Shown here piece by piece: positions 9,082 through 17,299 of a stretch of DNA of 40,908 nucleotides. The notes beneath the pieces were generated by a model. It made no database searches, was not told the origin of the DNA, and saw only the letters and a program-made list of their open reading frames with translations. Positions within the stretch are counted from its first letter, which is position 1; every line of letters begins with the position of its first letter. The DNA is from Micromonospora sp. KC213 (GTDB lineage: Bacteria > Actinomycetota > Actinomycetes > Mycobacteriales > Micromonosporaceae). The stretch lies in assembly GCF_004348325.1 (NCBI RefSeq), contig NZ_SMKF01000031.1, forward strand, positions 1 through 40,908, given 5' to 3'. The translations under genes and the position numbers were made by a program.

Positions 9082-9761
9082 ATGGGCGATCATGGCCCGG
9101 TCGATCTCGTCATCTTCGACTGTGACGGGGTGTTGGTGGACAGCGAGCCGATCGTCAGCAGGGTACTCGCCGACCGGATGCGGCAGCTGGGAATCCAGAT
9201 CACCGACCAGGAGTGCGCCAGTGCGTTCGCCGGGCTCGACCAAGCGGCGGCGGCCCGGCTGATCGCCGATCGCCTTGGCAGCGCTGTGCCTCCCGGTTGG
9301 TTCGACGCGCTGACTGTCGCGGTTGATGCCGCGCTGCGCGCCCAGGTGGCGCCGGTGCCCGGCATCCTGCCGGTGCTGAGCAGCTTCGGGTCCCCTTCTG
9401 CGTGGCGTCGAACGGGCGGCCCGAGAAGGTCGCGTTGACCCTGGGCACCTGCGGTCTGGCGGCGTACTTCGAGGGCCGGATCTTCACGGCCGCCGAGGTC
9501 GCCCGCGGCAAACCGGCTCCTGACCTGTTTCTGCTGGCCGCGTCCAGGATGGGCGTCCCGGCTGCCCGCTGCGTCGTTGTCGAGGACAGTGAGTCCGGGG
9601 TGGCGGCCGCACGTAGCGCGGGAATGCGCGTGCTGCGGTACGCGCCCGACGGCTTTGCGCCGGGGTCGGTTGGAGCCTTCAGGAGCATGGCGGAGTTGCC
9701 TGCGCTGCTCGGCCTTGCCAACGGCAACGGGAGCATCTCGGTACGCGGCGACAGCCAATGA
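9082..9761 (+). pseudogene. HAD-family hydrolase (phosphoglucomutase/phosphatase-like), frameshifted
   Basis: The ATG at 9082 has a GGGAGG ribosome-binding site. The first frame encodes VIFDCDGVLVDSEP (HAD motif I, nucleophile and acid/base Asp) and a cap domain. The frame then changes near 9388-9392, inside the segment that should read [11 protein letters not shown] (motif II). The rest is in another frame: [12 protein letters not shown] (motif III Lys) and [13 protein letters not shown] (motif IV). Read together the two frames give a normal-length HAD protein of about 226 residues, so one base seems to be missing. It could be a true pseudogene or a sequencing error. The substrate is unknown. 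Confidence 0.8.
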
Positions 9762-9795
9762 GGACGGAAGATCGACGGCTGGTCACGGTAATGTC

Positions 9796-10821
9796 ATGCC
9801 CATGGGTTCGACGGCGCGAAGGGTATCGCTGACCGGCATCAAGCCGACCGGTGAGCCGCACTTGGGCAACTACATCGGCGCGATCCTGCCGGCGCTGCGG
9901 TTGGCCGACAGCTACGAGTCGCTGTATTTCATCGCGGACTATCACGCGCTGACGACGATCCGCGACCGTGATCAGTTGCGGCACTACACCCGCTCCGTGG
10001 CGGCCACCTGGTTGGCGGCCGGGCTCGACCCGGATCGCACCACGTTCTACCGCCAGTCGGATGTCCCGGAGATCTTCGAGCTGAACTGGATCCTGGCGTG
10101 CATGGCCAGTAAGGGCCTGATGAACCGGGCGCACGCCTACAAGGCGGCGCGTGACCGTAACCGGGAGACCGGCAAGGAGGATCTTGACGCCGGCGTGAAC
10201 ATGGGCCTGTTCAACTACCCGGTGCTGATGGCGGTCGACATCCTCATCATGGACGCCGATGGGGTGCCCGTGGGTCGCGACCAGGTCCAGCATGTCGAGT
10301 ACGCCGCGGACATCGCTGGCAGTTTCAACGCCGTGTACGGGGACCGGTTCAAGTTCAAGATCCCCGCTGCTGTCATTCCGGATGAGGGGTCGGCGCACAC
10401 GCTGCCCGGCACCGACGGACGCAAGATGAGCAAGTCGTACGGCAACACGATCCCGCTGTTCGCGCCAGAGCCCAGCCTGCGGAAACTGATCCGGCGTATC
10501 CCGACCGACAGCGTGCCGGTGGAGGAACCGAAGGACCCCGACGCGGCTGCCGTTTTCAAGCTGCTTGAACGGTTCGGTGCGGCTGACGTGGTCACCGAGA
10601 CACGGGCGCGGCTGTCGGCCGGTGGGATGGGCTGGGGAGAGGTGAAGGCACAGCTCGCCGACGCGCTTGTCGCTGAGTTCGCGCCGCTTCGGGAGCGCTA
10701 CGAGGCGTTGATGGCGCAGGGTAGTGAGCTGGACGACCTGCTTGCCCACGGCGCGGACAAGGCCCGGAAGCAGACCAGGCCATTGCTGGAGCGGGTGAGA
10801 GACGCCATCGGCATCGGATAG
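9796..10821 (+). CDS. trpS: Tryptophan--tRNA ligase, second-type bacterial TrpRS
   Basis: A 341-residue class I aminoacyl-tRNA synthetase. The HIGH-type motif is TGEPHLGNY (residues 18-26) and the KMSKS loop is GRKMSKSYGNT (Lys210). Lengths between motifs fit TrpRS, which charges tRNA-Trp in the cytosol. From memory, the N-terminus (LTGIKPTG then FIADYHALTT) resembles the second TrpRS type that some actinomycetes carry beside the housekeeping enzyme, a group that includes indolmycin-resistant enzymes. This is a family memory and was not checked. ATG codons at 9796 and 9802 are both possible starts; no clear ribosome-binding site decides. It lies inside the tRNA-Lys-bounded region, which fits an accessory copy. 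Confidence 0.85.
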   Translation: MPMGSTARRVSLTGIKPTGEPHLGNYIGAILPALRLADSYESLYFIADYHALTTIRDRDQLRHYTRSVAATWLAAGLDPDRTTFYRQSDVPEIFELNWILACMASKGLMNRAHAYKAARDRNRETGKEDLDAGVNMGLFNYPVLMAVDILIMDADGVPVGRDQVQHVEYAADIAGSFNAVYGDRFKFKIPAAVIPDEGSAHTLPGTDGRKMSKSYGNTIPLFAPEPSLRKLIRRIPTDSVPVEEPKDPDAAAVFKLLERFGAADVVTETRARLSAGGMGWGEVKAQLADALVAEFAPLRERYEALMAQGSELDDLLAHGADKARKQTRPLLERVRDAIGIG

Positions 10822-10836
10822 CTTGGGCCCCGCCCG

Positions 10837-11040
10837 TCAGACGAGTGCGTTGACCACCTGGTCGGCGCAGTGCCAGGCGGTGGTCCATTTTCCGGGCAGC
10901 GCGACGAGCAGGTTCCCAGTGGGAGTCCACCCGTCCGGAGGTCGTCGGAGGTCCACGACAAGGCTGGATGGATCGGCATGCGGGCTGGTCGGCTCGCACA
11001 CGGTCCCCCAGATCAGGCTGAGGTCCGGGCGGGACTGGCT
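10837..11040 (-). pseudogene. C-terminal part of a small gene split by the IS element
   Basis: On the minus strand, 67 open codons run from the IS left end (11040) to a TGA at 10837-10839, with coding-like content including the stretches DGWTPTGNLLVALPGKW and TAWHCADQVVNALV. There is no start. A matching 5' part lies just beyond the other IS end (12005-12076), so the two pieces would give a protein of about 91 residues once the IS is removed. I do not recognise the family. Confidence 0.6.
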
Positions 11041-12004
11041 GAGAGGACGTCTGATTCACGTATTTTGTGTGTGTTGTGGTTTTAGGGGTTCTCGCCAGGT
11101 TGGGGTGTTTTCGGCGGTGAGGCGTTTGGCGAGGTTGTCGATCATGGCGATGGTGATCATGCTGGCGGAGTTGTCGGGTCGGGCTTCGTAGTCGCGGACG
11201 AGACGGCGGTGGTGCATGAGCCAGCCGAGGGTGCGTTCGACGACCCATCGGCGCTTGACGACGCTGAAGCCTTTGACCTGTGGGTCTTTGGTGACGATCT
11301 CGACGTCGACGCCGAGGGCGGCGCCGTGTTCGACGACGCGGTTTTTGAAGCCGGCGTCGACCCAGGTCTTGGTGAGGGTGGGGTGGGCGGTGGTGGCCTG
11401 GTCGAGCAGGTTGATGCCGATGGTGTTGTCGCTGGTGCTGGCGGCGGTGACGATGACGGCGAGGAGCAGGCCGAGGGTGTCGGTGATGATGCCGCGTTTG
11501 CGGCCGACGATTTTCTTGCCGGCGTCGGTGCCCTGTGTGGACAGTGGGACGTTGGTGGAGGTCTTCATGCTTTGGCTGTCCATGATGGAGGCTGTGGGTG
11601 TGATGGTGCGGCCGTGGTGGTCGCGGACGAGGCCGGTGAGCTGGTAGTTGAGTTCGGTGAAGATGCCTTCTTTGCTCCAGGCGGCGAAGTAGCCGTAGAC
11701 GGTCCGGTACGGCGGGAAGTCGTGGGGCAGGTAGCGCCAGGCGATGCCGGTGCGGTTGACGTACAGGATCGCGTTGAAGATGTCGCTCAGGTCGTGGGTG
11801 GGGGCGCGGCCGCTGACGCCGGCGTCGGTGCGGGCCTGTCGCCAGGCGGTCAGGCGGGGCGCGATCAGGGCCCAGCGGGCGTCGGACAGGTCGGACGGAT
11901 AGGGTCGCCGTTCGGTCATGCAGCAGGCGTACGGTGTCGGGGCGACGGCTCGACGGACGTCATGTCCGTCGATGTGGGGGCGAAAGTGAAGCAGACACGA
12001 TCTC
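11041..12004 (-). mobile_element. IS5-like insertion sequence, about 964 bp
   Basis: Imperfect 19-bp terminal inverted repeats bound one transposase gene: 11041-11059 and 11986-12004, both beginning GAGA and sharing GTCTG followed by TTCAC after one differing base. No target duplication is obvious. The IS separates two fragments of one small minus-strand gene, which supports these ends independently. Confidence 0.75.
11056..11919 (-). CDS. IS5-family DDE transposase
   Basis: A 287-residue protein. The N-terminal domain matches the DUF4096-type helix-turn-helix region of IS5 transposases: YPSDLSDARWALIAP, then LYVNRTGIAWRYLPHDFPP. The DDE catalytic core follows, with a first Asp in SIMDSQSMKTS, a second Asp in KTWVDAGFKN and the terminal Glu in RRWVVERTLGWL. 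The ATG at 11917-11919 was chosen as the start of the conserved domain, although the frame stays open upstream. The gene is intact, so the element could still be mobile. Confidence 0.9.
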   Translation of the reverse strand: MTERRPYPSDLSDARWALIAPRLTAWRQARTDAGVSGRAPTHDLSDIFNAILYVNRTGIAWRYLPHDFPPYRTVYGYFAAWSKEGIFTELNYQLTGLVRDHHGRTITPTASIMDSQSMKTSTNVPLSTQGTDAGKKIVGRKRGIITDTLGLLLAVIVTAASTSDNTIGINLLDQATTAHPTLTKTWVDAGFKNRVVEHGAALGVDVEIVTKDPQVKGFSVVKRRWVVERTLGWLMHHRRLVRDYEARPDNSASMITIAMIDNLAKRLTAENTPTWREPLKPQHTQNT

Positions 12005-12076
12005 GGGGTGAAATGCGCTGAACCCGGGCAGCCCTGCGTACACCGATATGTTCTCTTTCTTGGTCGGGTCGGACAT
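12005..12076 (-). pseudogene. N-terminal part of the small gene split by the IS element
   Basis: The ATG at 12074-12076 opens 24 codons (beginning MSDPTKKENISVYAG) that run into the IS right end at 12004. Its frame and orientation fit the 67-codon 3' part at 10837-11040. The ribosome-binding site is weak. Function unknown. Confidence 0.5.
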
Positions 12077-12239
12077 CTCGCGCTACTGAGGTCGAGACGC
12101 GAATCGACCCCTACTGGCTCGAAGGTGAAACAAACGTCCAGTGAGACGGTGTCGTGTTGGGTAAGCCCACGCGGATGCCCCCACGATCCGGACTGATGGC
12201 GAGAAGATCGCCTACGGCTTCCACAACCCCGAAGAGCCC

Positions 12240-13355
12240 TCAAAGGTTCTTTCGGTCGCCCTCGCCCATGAAAGCCCTTACCGCACTTCGTATTGCGTCA
12301 GCGTGAAGATAGATATCGTCAATAGAGTCGATCAGATGGCGAGTCTCTGTCTTGTTGGCGTCGAACGTCCCAACGTACTTCCGGGTCTTTCCGTTGAAAT
12401 GCAGTCGCGCAATGGGTTTGCGGTTATTGTCGTCAAGAATGACCGCGAAGTAGGGCTTGGCGTCACGGCCCACAATGCGTTGGGGTTTGACCTCGCTGCA
12501 TGCGATTGCCTTGATGATCTGGTAGCCGGTAAGTTCTTCAAGCGTGGTTTCCACCTCCGTATCGCGTGCGACATCGCTCAACGCGACCTCTTCGCTCTCG
12601 AGCACTTCGGAGGGGGTTTCGGTGGTCTGCTTGGGAAGGCTTGTGTAGAGTGCACCCTTCAGTCGTTCGTTCACTTGATCTCTGACGAACTGCGAGGCGG
12701 CCTTGGCAACGAGTGACCTGAACTGTTCACGCCTCTTTTGAGTGAACGAACCCTCGAACACTCTCGTCGCGAAGAATCTGACCCACTCATCCTCAGGGTC
12801 CTTGAACTGCGCCGCCATCGAACGCTTGATCTGGCCGAGATATTTCAACTCTTCGGCTGCACTGATGATGGAGTCGAGATCGAAAACTTCCTTTGTGAGC
12901 TTCCGCAATTCCGGCAGGAGGGTGTCGTCGATATCTTCCAAATCCAGCACGAGGAAGGGCTTGGTATCCATCTTGTTTGGGGCATCGAGATCGGTGTAGA
13001 AGTGGTAGACCTGACCATTGGTGAGGGCGGCGATCCGTGCATTCGTAACGGAGAAGTATCGATAAAGCTGAGATGCGTGTTCAATCTTGAGGGAGTCGCG
13101 CGGCTGCTTGCATTCGATGAGGATCTGTACCTCACCGCCACGCATGATCGCGTAGTCTACCTTCTCTCCTTTCTTGGTCCCGACGTCGGCGGTGAATTCC
13201 GGTATGACCTCCAGTGGATCGAAGACGTCGTAGCCGAGGATCATTGAGATGAACGGCATGACGAAAGCATTCTTGGCAGCTTCTTCCGTCTGAATTGCGT
13301 CTCGCTGGTTCCGGACCTTCGTGGCGAGCGCGGCGACCCGTTCATCGAAATCCAT
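12240..13355 (-). CDS. Orphan type I restriction HsdR-N-like nuclease domain protein
   Basis: A 371-residue protein. The ATG at 13353-13355 has a GAAGGAG ribosome-binding site 8 nt upstream. The N-terminal half resembles the HSDR_N PD-(D/E)XK domain: Asp in KKGEKVDYAIMRGG, then the Glu-x-Lys pair in VQILIECKQPRD. The C-terminal half, about 200 residues, has no helicase motifs, and no hsdM or hsdS is nearby. Such stand-alone proteins are often annotated as type I restriction enzymes, but their role in defence is unproven. The base composition is clearly more AT-rich than its neighbours, a sign of recent transfer. Confidence 0.8.
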   Translation of the reverse strand: MDFDERVAALATKVRNQRDAIQTEEAAKNAFVMPFISMILGYDVFDPLEVIPEFTADVGTKKGEKVDYAIMRGGEVQILIECKQPRDSLKIEHASQLYRYFSVTNARIAALTNGQVYHFYTDLDAPNKMDTKPFLVLDLEDIDDTLLPELRKLTKEVFDLDSIISAAEELKYLGQIKRSMAAQFKDPEDEWVRFFATRVFEGSFTQKRREQFRSLVAKAASQFVRDQVNERLKGALYTSLPKQTTETPSEVLESEEVALSDVARDTEVETTLEELTGYQIIKAIACSEVKPQRIVGRDAKPYFAVILDDNNRKPIARLHFNGKTRKYVGTFDANKTETRHLIDSIDDIYLHADAIRSAVRAFMGEGDRKNL

Positions 13356-13700
13356 TAAGCATACTCCTTCTTGTGAACAGATGAGAAAGGTGCCGTATGC
13401 ATACCTGTATGCCCCTGCCCTTGACGAGTCGGAGATCCAGGGCAACGACCGGATGCTACCGAGCGATCGTGTAGCGCGAAGCCCCAAAGAGGACCGACTA
13501 GCCTCTCCTTTCGTCGGTCCGATGCGACGGAAAGGGCAGGTTTGCAGCGTCGCGGTCGTGAGTAAGATGCGCTACCGACTGGAGGCACATGAGGCTGCAC
13601 TAATCGCCGCAGAGAACGACGCGTCGCGCGCCACCTAACTTGAACTGGTAATGCCGGCGGCACTACCAGCGGGGGCAGGTCTACCGTTCGGTCCTGCCGG
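13356..13700. promoter_or_regulatory. Promoter region of the HsdR-N-like gene; otherwise no convincing gene
   Basis: About 345 bp, AT-richer at the left side. A perfect 10-bp palindrome GTATGCATAC (13395-13404), followed by a GTATGC half-copy, lies about 40 nt upstream of the HsdR-N-like start and could be an operator or promoter element. Short open frames here show no recognisable domain. Confidence 0.3.
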
Positions 13701-14019
13701 TCAGGATGACTCGGCGTCGGCGCTGGGTAGGGCGTCGCTGCCGCAATGGCCGTCGCAGAGTGGTTGCGCCCACTTGGCGGTGTACTGGAGGCACTCCTGC
13801 AACTGGTGGATGTCGACGTCGTCCCTTTGGAGCTTTTCCTCCGAGCCAGACGGCGAACTGGGCGTAGACGCTGCGCCGAGGGCCACCACTGCGCTTGGTG
13901 ATGAGGCCGGCAAGGTAGTGCAGGTGATCCCACAGTGGCCGTTTGTCTTCCAGGTAGGGGTCGTAGTTCGTGACCTCGCAGGTCGGGCACACGTAGGCGC
14001 TCGGTCGCCGGCCTTCCAA
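13701..14019 (-). pseudogene. Small zinc-ribbon-like protein, frameshifted
   Basis: The first frame (from 14019) reads a Cys-x-x-Cys segment YVCPTCEVTNYDPYLEDKRP and then a helix-like stretch up to YAQFAVWL. The natural continuation, EEKLQRDDVDIHQLQECLQY, is in another frame from about 13843 to the stop at 13701. Joined they give about 105 residues. One extra base near 13843 would explain the break. Family unknown; the Cys pair hints at a metal site. Confidence 0.45.
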
Positions 14020-14032
14020 CGCGGCGGGCGCG

Positions 14033-14512
14033 TTGCTGTTCCTGCCGTTGCTTGAGGTGTCGCGCCGCTGCCCGGGGCAGTGCGAGCTGTTTCAGTGGCT
14101 GGCGACCATGGAGACCTCGGCGTGGTTGCGCCAGCACGACCTGGCGCTGCTGCGTGCCGACGGCTACGGCGTTTGGCTGGAGGACGGACGATGCCTGCGG
14201 TTCCTGGTCCATGTCGACCGTGGCCCGGTCGGTGACGTTGTCGCCGAGCATGAGCGGCGGACGTCGGGGCTGGGTGGACTGCTGACCGGCTATCGGCGTA
14301 CCGACCGAGCGGTGCCCGTCGCAGCGGTGCTGATGATCGCTCAGGACGCCGAACGGGAAGAGCACCTGCTAGATGACCTGGTCCGCAGTCCTATGCGACC
14401 GCGGATTGCGGTGACCACCAGGGAGATGCTGTATCGGTACTGGCCCAATGAGCAGGTGTGGAGGCTGCCGGGCGAGAGCGGCAAGCGCCGCCTCATCGAG
14501 GTCGGATCCTAA
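14033..14512 (+). pseudogene. C-terminal fragment resembling a replication-relaxation protein
   Basis: About 159 open residues. The segment LLRADGYGVWLEDGRCLRFL, then HVDRG, a helix with a YRRTD stretch, and the strand VPVAAVLMIAQDAERE followed by RIAVTTREML, follows the C-terminal half of the actinobacterial replication-relaxation family (PF13814), which occurs on integrative elements and plasmids. The family's N-terminal winged-helix part is absent, and the apparent start (TTG at 14033) lies in unrelated sequence, so the gene looks truncated. The assignment is by pattern memory. Confidence 0.5.
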
Positions 14513-14626
14513 CCTCGCCACGTCGCGATGTTTCGACCGCCACCAACGTGCTCATTTTGGCAAGGCAAGCGGCGTGGTGCTGGAGCCAACGGCGTCCCGT
14601 TGCCGTACTACCCCTACGCTGGCGGG

Positions 14627-14833
14627 ATGAGGGAACCCAGTGCGGACCGGAACTACGCCACGCCTGACGACCTTCCGCTGTCGGCTGTGCTACCTGAACT
14701 ACTGCGGAGCGTGCGTGAGGGGCAGGTCGTCTATCTGAGTGAGCGGGACGAGCCGGTGGCCGCCATCGTTCCTCTGGAGGTGGCGAGGGCGGGGCTGGCG
14801 GCCCTGGGCAGGTCCGACGAGGGTGCCCGGTGA
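14627..14833 (+). CDS. Phd/YefM-like antitoxin
   Basis: A 68-residue protein starting at the ATG at 14627. LSAVLPELLRSVREGQVVYL then DEPVAAIVPLE is the compact beta-alpha pattern of the Phd/YefM antitoxin N-terminal domain, which binds DNA and represses its own operon. No toxin gene (RelE, Doc or PIN type) follows; the next gene is YdcF-like, 22 nt downstream. It is probably an orphan antitoxin or a regulator reused for the neighbour. Confidence 0.6.
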   Translation: MREPSADRNYATPDDLPLSAVLPELLRSVREGQVVYLSERDEPVAAIVPLEVARAGLAALGRSDEGAR

Positions 14834-14855
14834 GAGCCCTGTCCGGTAGGTGCTG

Positions 14856-15530
14856 ATGAACCGGCATGCAGCGGCACGGGCCGAGGCGATCCCTGACGCG
14901 ATCCGGACGGACGTGGAGACGTTGTGGCGCTACCACGACATGCACCACGAGTTGCGCCCGTGCGACGTGGGGATCGGGTTGGGTAGTCATGATCTCGGCG
15001 TGGCTGTCATCGCGACCCGCTTGTTCCACGAGGGCCTGTTCCCATGGATCGTGTTCACTGGCGCGAACGCCCCGACGACCGTCGAACGGTTCCCACGGGG
15101 TGAAGCGGTGCACTATCGCGAGTACGCCATCGAGCAGGGCGTACCTGCGGAAGCGATTCTCGTGGAACCGCGTGCGACGAACACCGCCCAGAACCTGGAG
15201 TACTCGCGCAAGCTCCTCACTGAACGGCAGATCCCGGTGCAGTCGGTTCTGATCATGTCGCGGCCCTACCAGCAGCGTCGGGCCTACGCTACGTGCAGGC
15301 TGATGTGGCCGGAGGTCGACGTGGTGTGCGCGTCGAACCCTCTCGAACTGGACGACTACGTGCGCAGCATCGGCGACCTGCGGCGGGTGGTGGACATGCT
15401 GGTGGGCGACACTCAGCGGATTGAGGTGTACGCCGAGCGCGGCTTCGCAGTCCCGCAGGAGGTGCCCGGCGACGTGCGAGCTGCCTTCGAGCGCCTGGTG
15501 GCGGCCGGCTACACGAGTCGGCTGATCTGA
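14856..15530 (+). CDS. YdcF/SanA-like DUF218 family protein
   Basis: A 224-residue cytoplasmic protein; no signal peptide or membrane segment is visible. The core is typical of DUF218: a strand with GIGLGSHDLGVAVIATRLF, then FPWIVFTGANAP, an acidic EPRATNTAQNLEYSRKLL motif (the conserved Glu-x-x-(Ser/Ala)-x-(Asn/Asp)-Thr-x-x-Asn signature), and QSVLIMSRPYQQRRAYATC. The biochemical role of DUF218 is not settled. The ATG at 14856 lies behind GGTAGG; a GTG 6 nt upstream is an alternative. The convergent regulator ends 6 nt away. Confidence 0.8.
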   Translation: MNRHAAARAEAIPDAIRTDVETLWRYHDMHHELRPCDVGIGLGSHDLGVAVIATRLFHEGLFPWIVFTGANAPTTVERFPRGEAVHYREYAIEQGVPAEAILVEPRATNTAQNLEYSRKLLTERQIPVQSVLIMSRPYQQRRAYATCRLMWPEVDVVCASNPLELDDYVRSIGDLRRVVDMLVGDTQRIEVYAERGFAVPQEVPGDVRAAFERLVAAGYTSRLI

Positions 15531-15536
15531 GCGCAG

Positions 15537-16763
15537 CTACCAGCGTGGGCCTCCCGACCGGACGCCCATCCGGTCACTGAGTTCGACGGCCAGTCGGGGT
15601 GGTCGAGGCCGGGTGAGGATGTCCCGGACGAGGTCGCGGGAGAGCCGGTGGTAGCGTACCTGGTCCGGGCCGATGACCTCGGCGTCCAGGAGCGCGGCGA
15701 GCGCGTCGTCGATGCGGTTCCACCGGGCGAGGGCTCGGGCGGTTTCGATGGCGTGCCTGACCTGCCGCTCGACGGGCAGGGCGCCGGTGTCGAGCGGAGC
15801 GCCGATGGCGATGGCGCGTTGCACGTCGCCGAGTTCCATCGCCACGGTCGTCTGGTGGATCGACACGTTGGTCGGCCCGAACGCGGTCCACACGTGGTTG
15901 CCATCGGTGCCGAGCCGCTGTGCGGCGGCATCGGCCTCGGCGATGTGGGTATCCGCAGAGGAGCGGTCGTCGTCTCGGGCGGCGGCCAGCGCGCAGACGA
16001 GGTGCAGGCTGCCGTAGACCGACAGCAGTTGCGGCGTGGGCTTGGCGAGCTGTGGTTCGAGGAACTGCGCCGCCGTGGCGGCGAGGCCGCGGGCCTGGGC
16101 GTATTCGCCGATGGATGCCAGCGAGTGCGCGGCAGAGCGGCTGAGTGAGCCGATGACGACATGGTCGTGGCTGGAGTTGGCGGCGGCCAGACCTCGACTG
16201 GCGGCGGTCCAGGCGAGGTCGCCTTCGCCGAGCTTGGTGAGGAACAACGCGGCGAGTTGGTGGGCGTAGGCGGTCATCGCGTGCGCGCGCTCGCGGTCGT
16301 CTCCGTGGTACGCCTCGGTGGCGGTGAGGCAGTCGTGGATCAGGTAGGGGAGCCGGCGGGCGAGGGTGCCGTAGCGCGAGTGCTGGTAGGCGGTCCAGAT
16401 CTCGGCGACGTCGTTCTCGATCTCACGTAGGGCGGGGGCCTCGATGACGGCCGTGCTGGCCAGCGTCGGCGCGAGGTGCCGGTAGTCGTGGAGTGCGGCG
16501 CGCAAAGCGGGGATGGTCTCGCGACCTGAGTCGTCGGACCACTCGAACAGGCGCGGTGCGCCGATCAGGTCCCCGAGGGATACGTCGAGGGCTTTGGCGA
16601 TCGAGCGGATGACCGACAGTCGGTCCAGGTCGGCCCGGTTCGTCTCGACCTTGCGTAACCACTCCGGTGTCTTGCCGACCAGACCGGCCAGCACTTCTTG
16701 GGTGAGGCCTCGCCTGCGCCGGTAGAAGGCGACGCGCTGGCCGATCGTCATGTCGTCTGTCAT
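15537..16763 (-). CDS. XRE-family regulator with TPR-like C-terminal domain
   Basis: A 408-residue protein. The N-terminal helix-turn-helix (about 5-65) reads IGQRVAFYRRRRGLTQEVLA, then GKTPEWLRKVE, then a third helix. The rest, about 330 residues, is Ala/Leu-rich paired helices, typical of actinomycete XRE regulators with a tetratricopeptide-like sensing domain. It is divergent from the RiPP chain that begins at 16929, with an 8-bp inverted repeat at 16808-16835 between them, so it probably controls that cluster and possibly itself. An ATG at 16749-16751 is an alternative start. Confidence 0.85.
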   Translation of the reverse strand: MTDDMTIGQRVAFYRRRRGLTQEVLAGLVGKTPEWLRKVETNRADLDRLSVIRSIAKALDVSLGDLIGAPRLFEWSDDSGRETIPALRAALHDYRHLAPTLASTAVIEAPALREIENDVAEIWTAYQHSRYGTLARRLPYLIHDCLTATEAYHGDDRERAHAMTAYAHQLAALFLTKLGEGDLAWTAASRGLAAANSSHDHVVIGSLSRSAAHSLASIGEYAQARGLAATAAQFLEPQLAKPTPQLLSVYGSLHLVCALAAARDDDRSSADTHIAEADAAAQRLGTDGNHVWTAFGPTNVSIHQTTVAMELGDVQRAIAIGAPLDTGALPVERQVRHAIETARALARWNRIDDALAALLDAEVIGPDQVRYHRLSRDLVRDILTRPRPPRLAVELSDRMGVRSGGPRW

Positions 16764-16807
16764 CCCTCGCACACCGTCTACCTTGCCCTTCGATGACCGC
16801 CGGACCC

Positions 16808-16835
16808 GGTACGGATTTTCCCGGTCTTCCGTACC
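16808..16835. promoter_or_regulatory. Inverted-repeat operator between XRE regulator and RiPP chain
   Basis: GGTACGGA (16808-16815) and TCCGTACC (16828-16835) are exact reverse complements with a 12-nt spacer. The site lies about 45 nt upstream of the regulator start and about 95 nt before the first gene of the chain. A binding site for the XRE protein is likely but inferred. Confidence 0.55.
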
Positions 16836-16928
16836 GCTCGCCCCTACGTTCAGTTCACCCCCGATAACCGGCGCGTGTCGATGTTGATGTCGGGGATGGC
16901 TGACAGGGAGCTGCAGATGGAGGGATCG

Positions 16929-17138
16929 ATGACGGGCACACTACGGCGCGGCATGGGCCGCCAAATCGGTCCGTCCAGAAGCGAACTGACTCGGCGTCTT
17001 CCCCACCTGCGTACTGCCATGAGGGCTGCGTGGGTGGGTGATCGGCGGTTTGCTCCCAGCCGCCGTGATGCGGCGGTGGGCTCGCCTTTCCCCCGGCGAG
17101 CCCACCGCTCATCGTCTGGGATGGCGGTGGCGGCATGA
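16929..17138 (+). CDS. Small basic hypothetical protein, first gene of the RiPP chain
   Basis: A 69-residue Arg-rich protein, with ATG at 16929 behind GGAGGG. No known family. It is supported mainly by context: its TGA overlaps the next ATG as ATGA (17135-17138), the same coupling seen along the rest of the chain. It may be a leader for translational coupling or a small accessory protein. Confidence 0.45.
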   Translation: MTGTLRRGMGRQIGPSRSELTRRLPHLRTAMRAAWVGDRRFAPSRRDAAVGSPFPRRAHRSSSGMAVAA

Positions 17139-17299
17139 CGGTGTACGTCTCGCGTAACGCGATGGCCGGTCGGTGCTGGCGCCCTGAGCCCGGGTGGACG
17201 TCCTCGCAGGGGCAGGTATGGCCCGCTGATCCGCCACTGTTCACCTACGTGTGGCGTCGGCTGTTCGAGCAGCAGGCCCGCGAGGGCGGTCGTCGGTGA
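17135..17299 (+). CDS. Small hypothetical protein (54 aa) in the RiPP chain
   Basis: Starts at the ATG at 17135 within an ATGA overlap and ends at a TGA (17297-17299) that overlaps the next GTG start as GTGA. The product is rich in Trp and Arg, with stretches such as GRCWRPEPGWTSSQGQVW and LFTYVWRRLFEQQ. No family recognised. Overlaps at both ends make it a credible gene although it is short. Confidence 0.5.
   Translation: MTVYVSRNAMAGRCWRPEPGWTSSQGQVWPADPPLFTYVWRRLFEQQAREGGRR

Noticed and set aside
12132..12152. GTGAAACAAACGTCC as an alternative right end of the IS5-like element
   Set aside because: It matches the left inverted repeat about as well as the end at 12004, but it would place the 5' half of the split small gene inside the IS. 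The gene evidence favours 12004. It may be an older IS end.
13321..13638. Plus-strand open frame of about 100 codons upstream of the HsdR-N-like gene
   Set aside because: It begins antisense inside that gene, has no ribosome-binding site and no recognisable domain.
14627..15530. Toxin-antitoxin pair made of the Phd-like protein and the YdcF-like protein
   Set aside because: The DUF218 fold is not a known toxin, and the antitoxin is probably an orphan.
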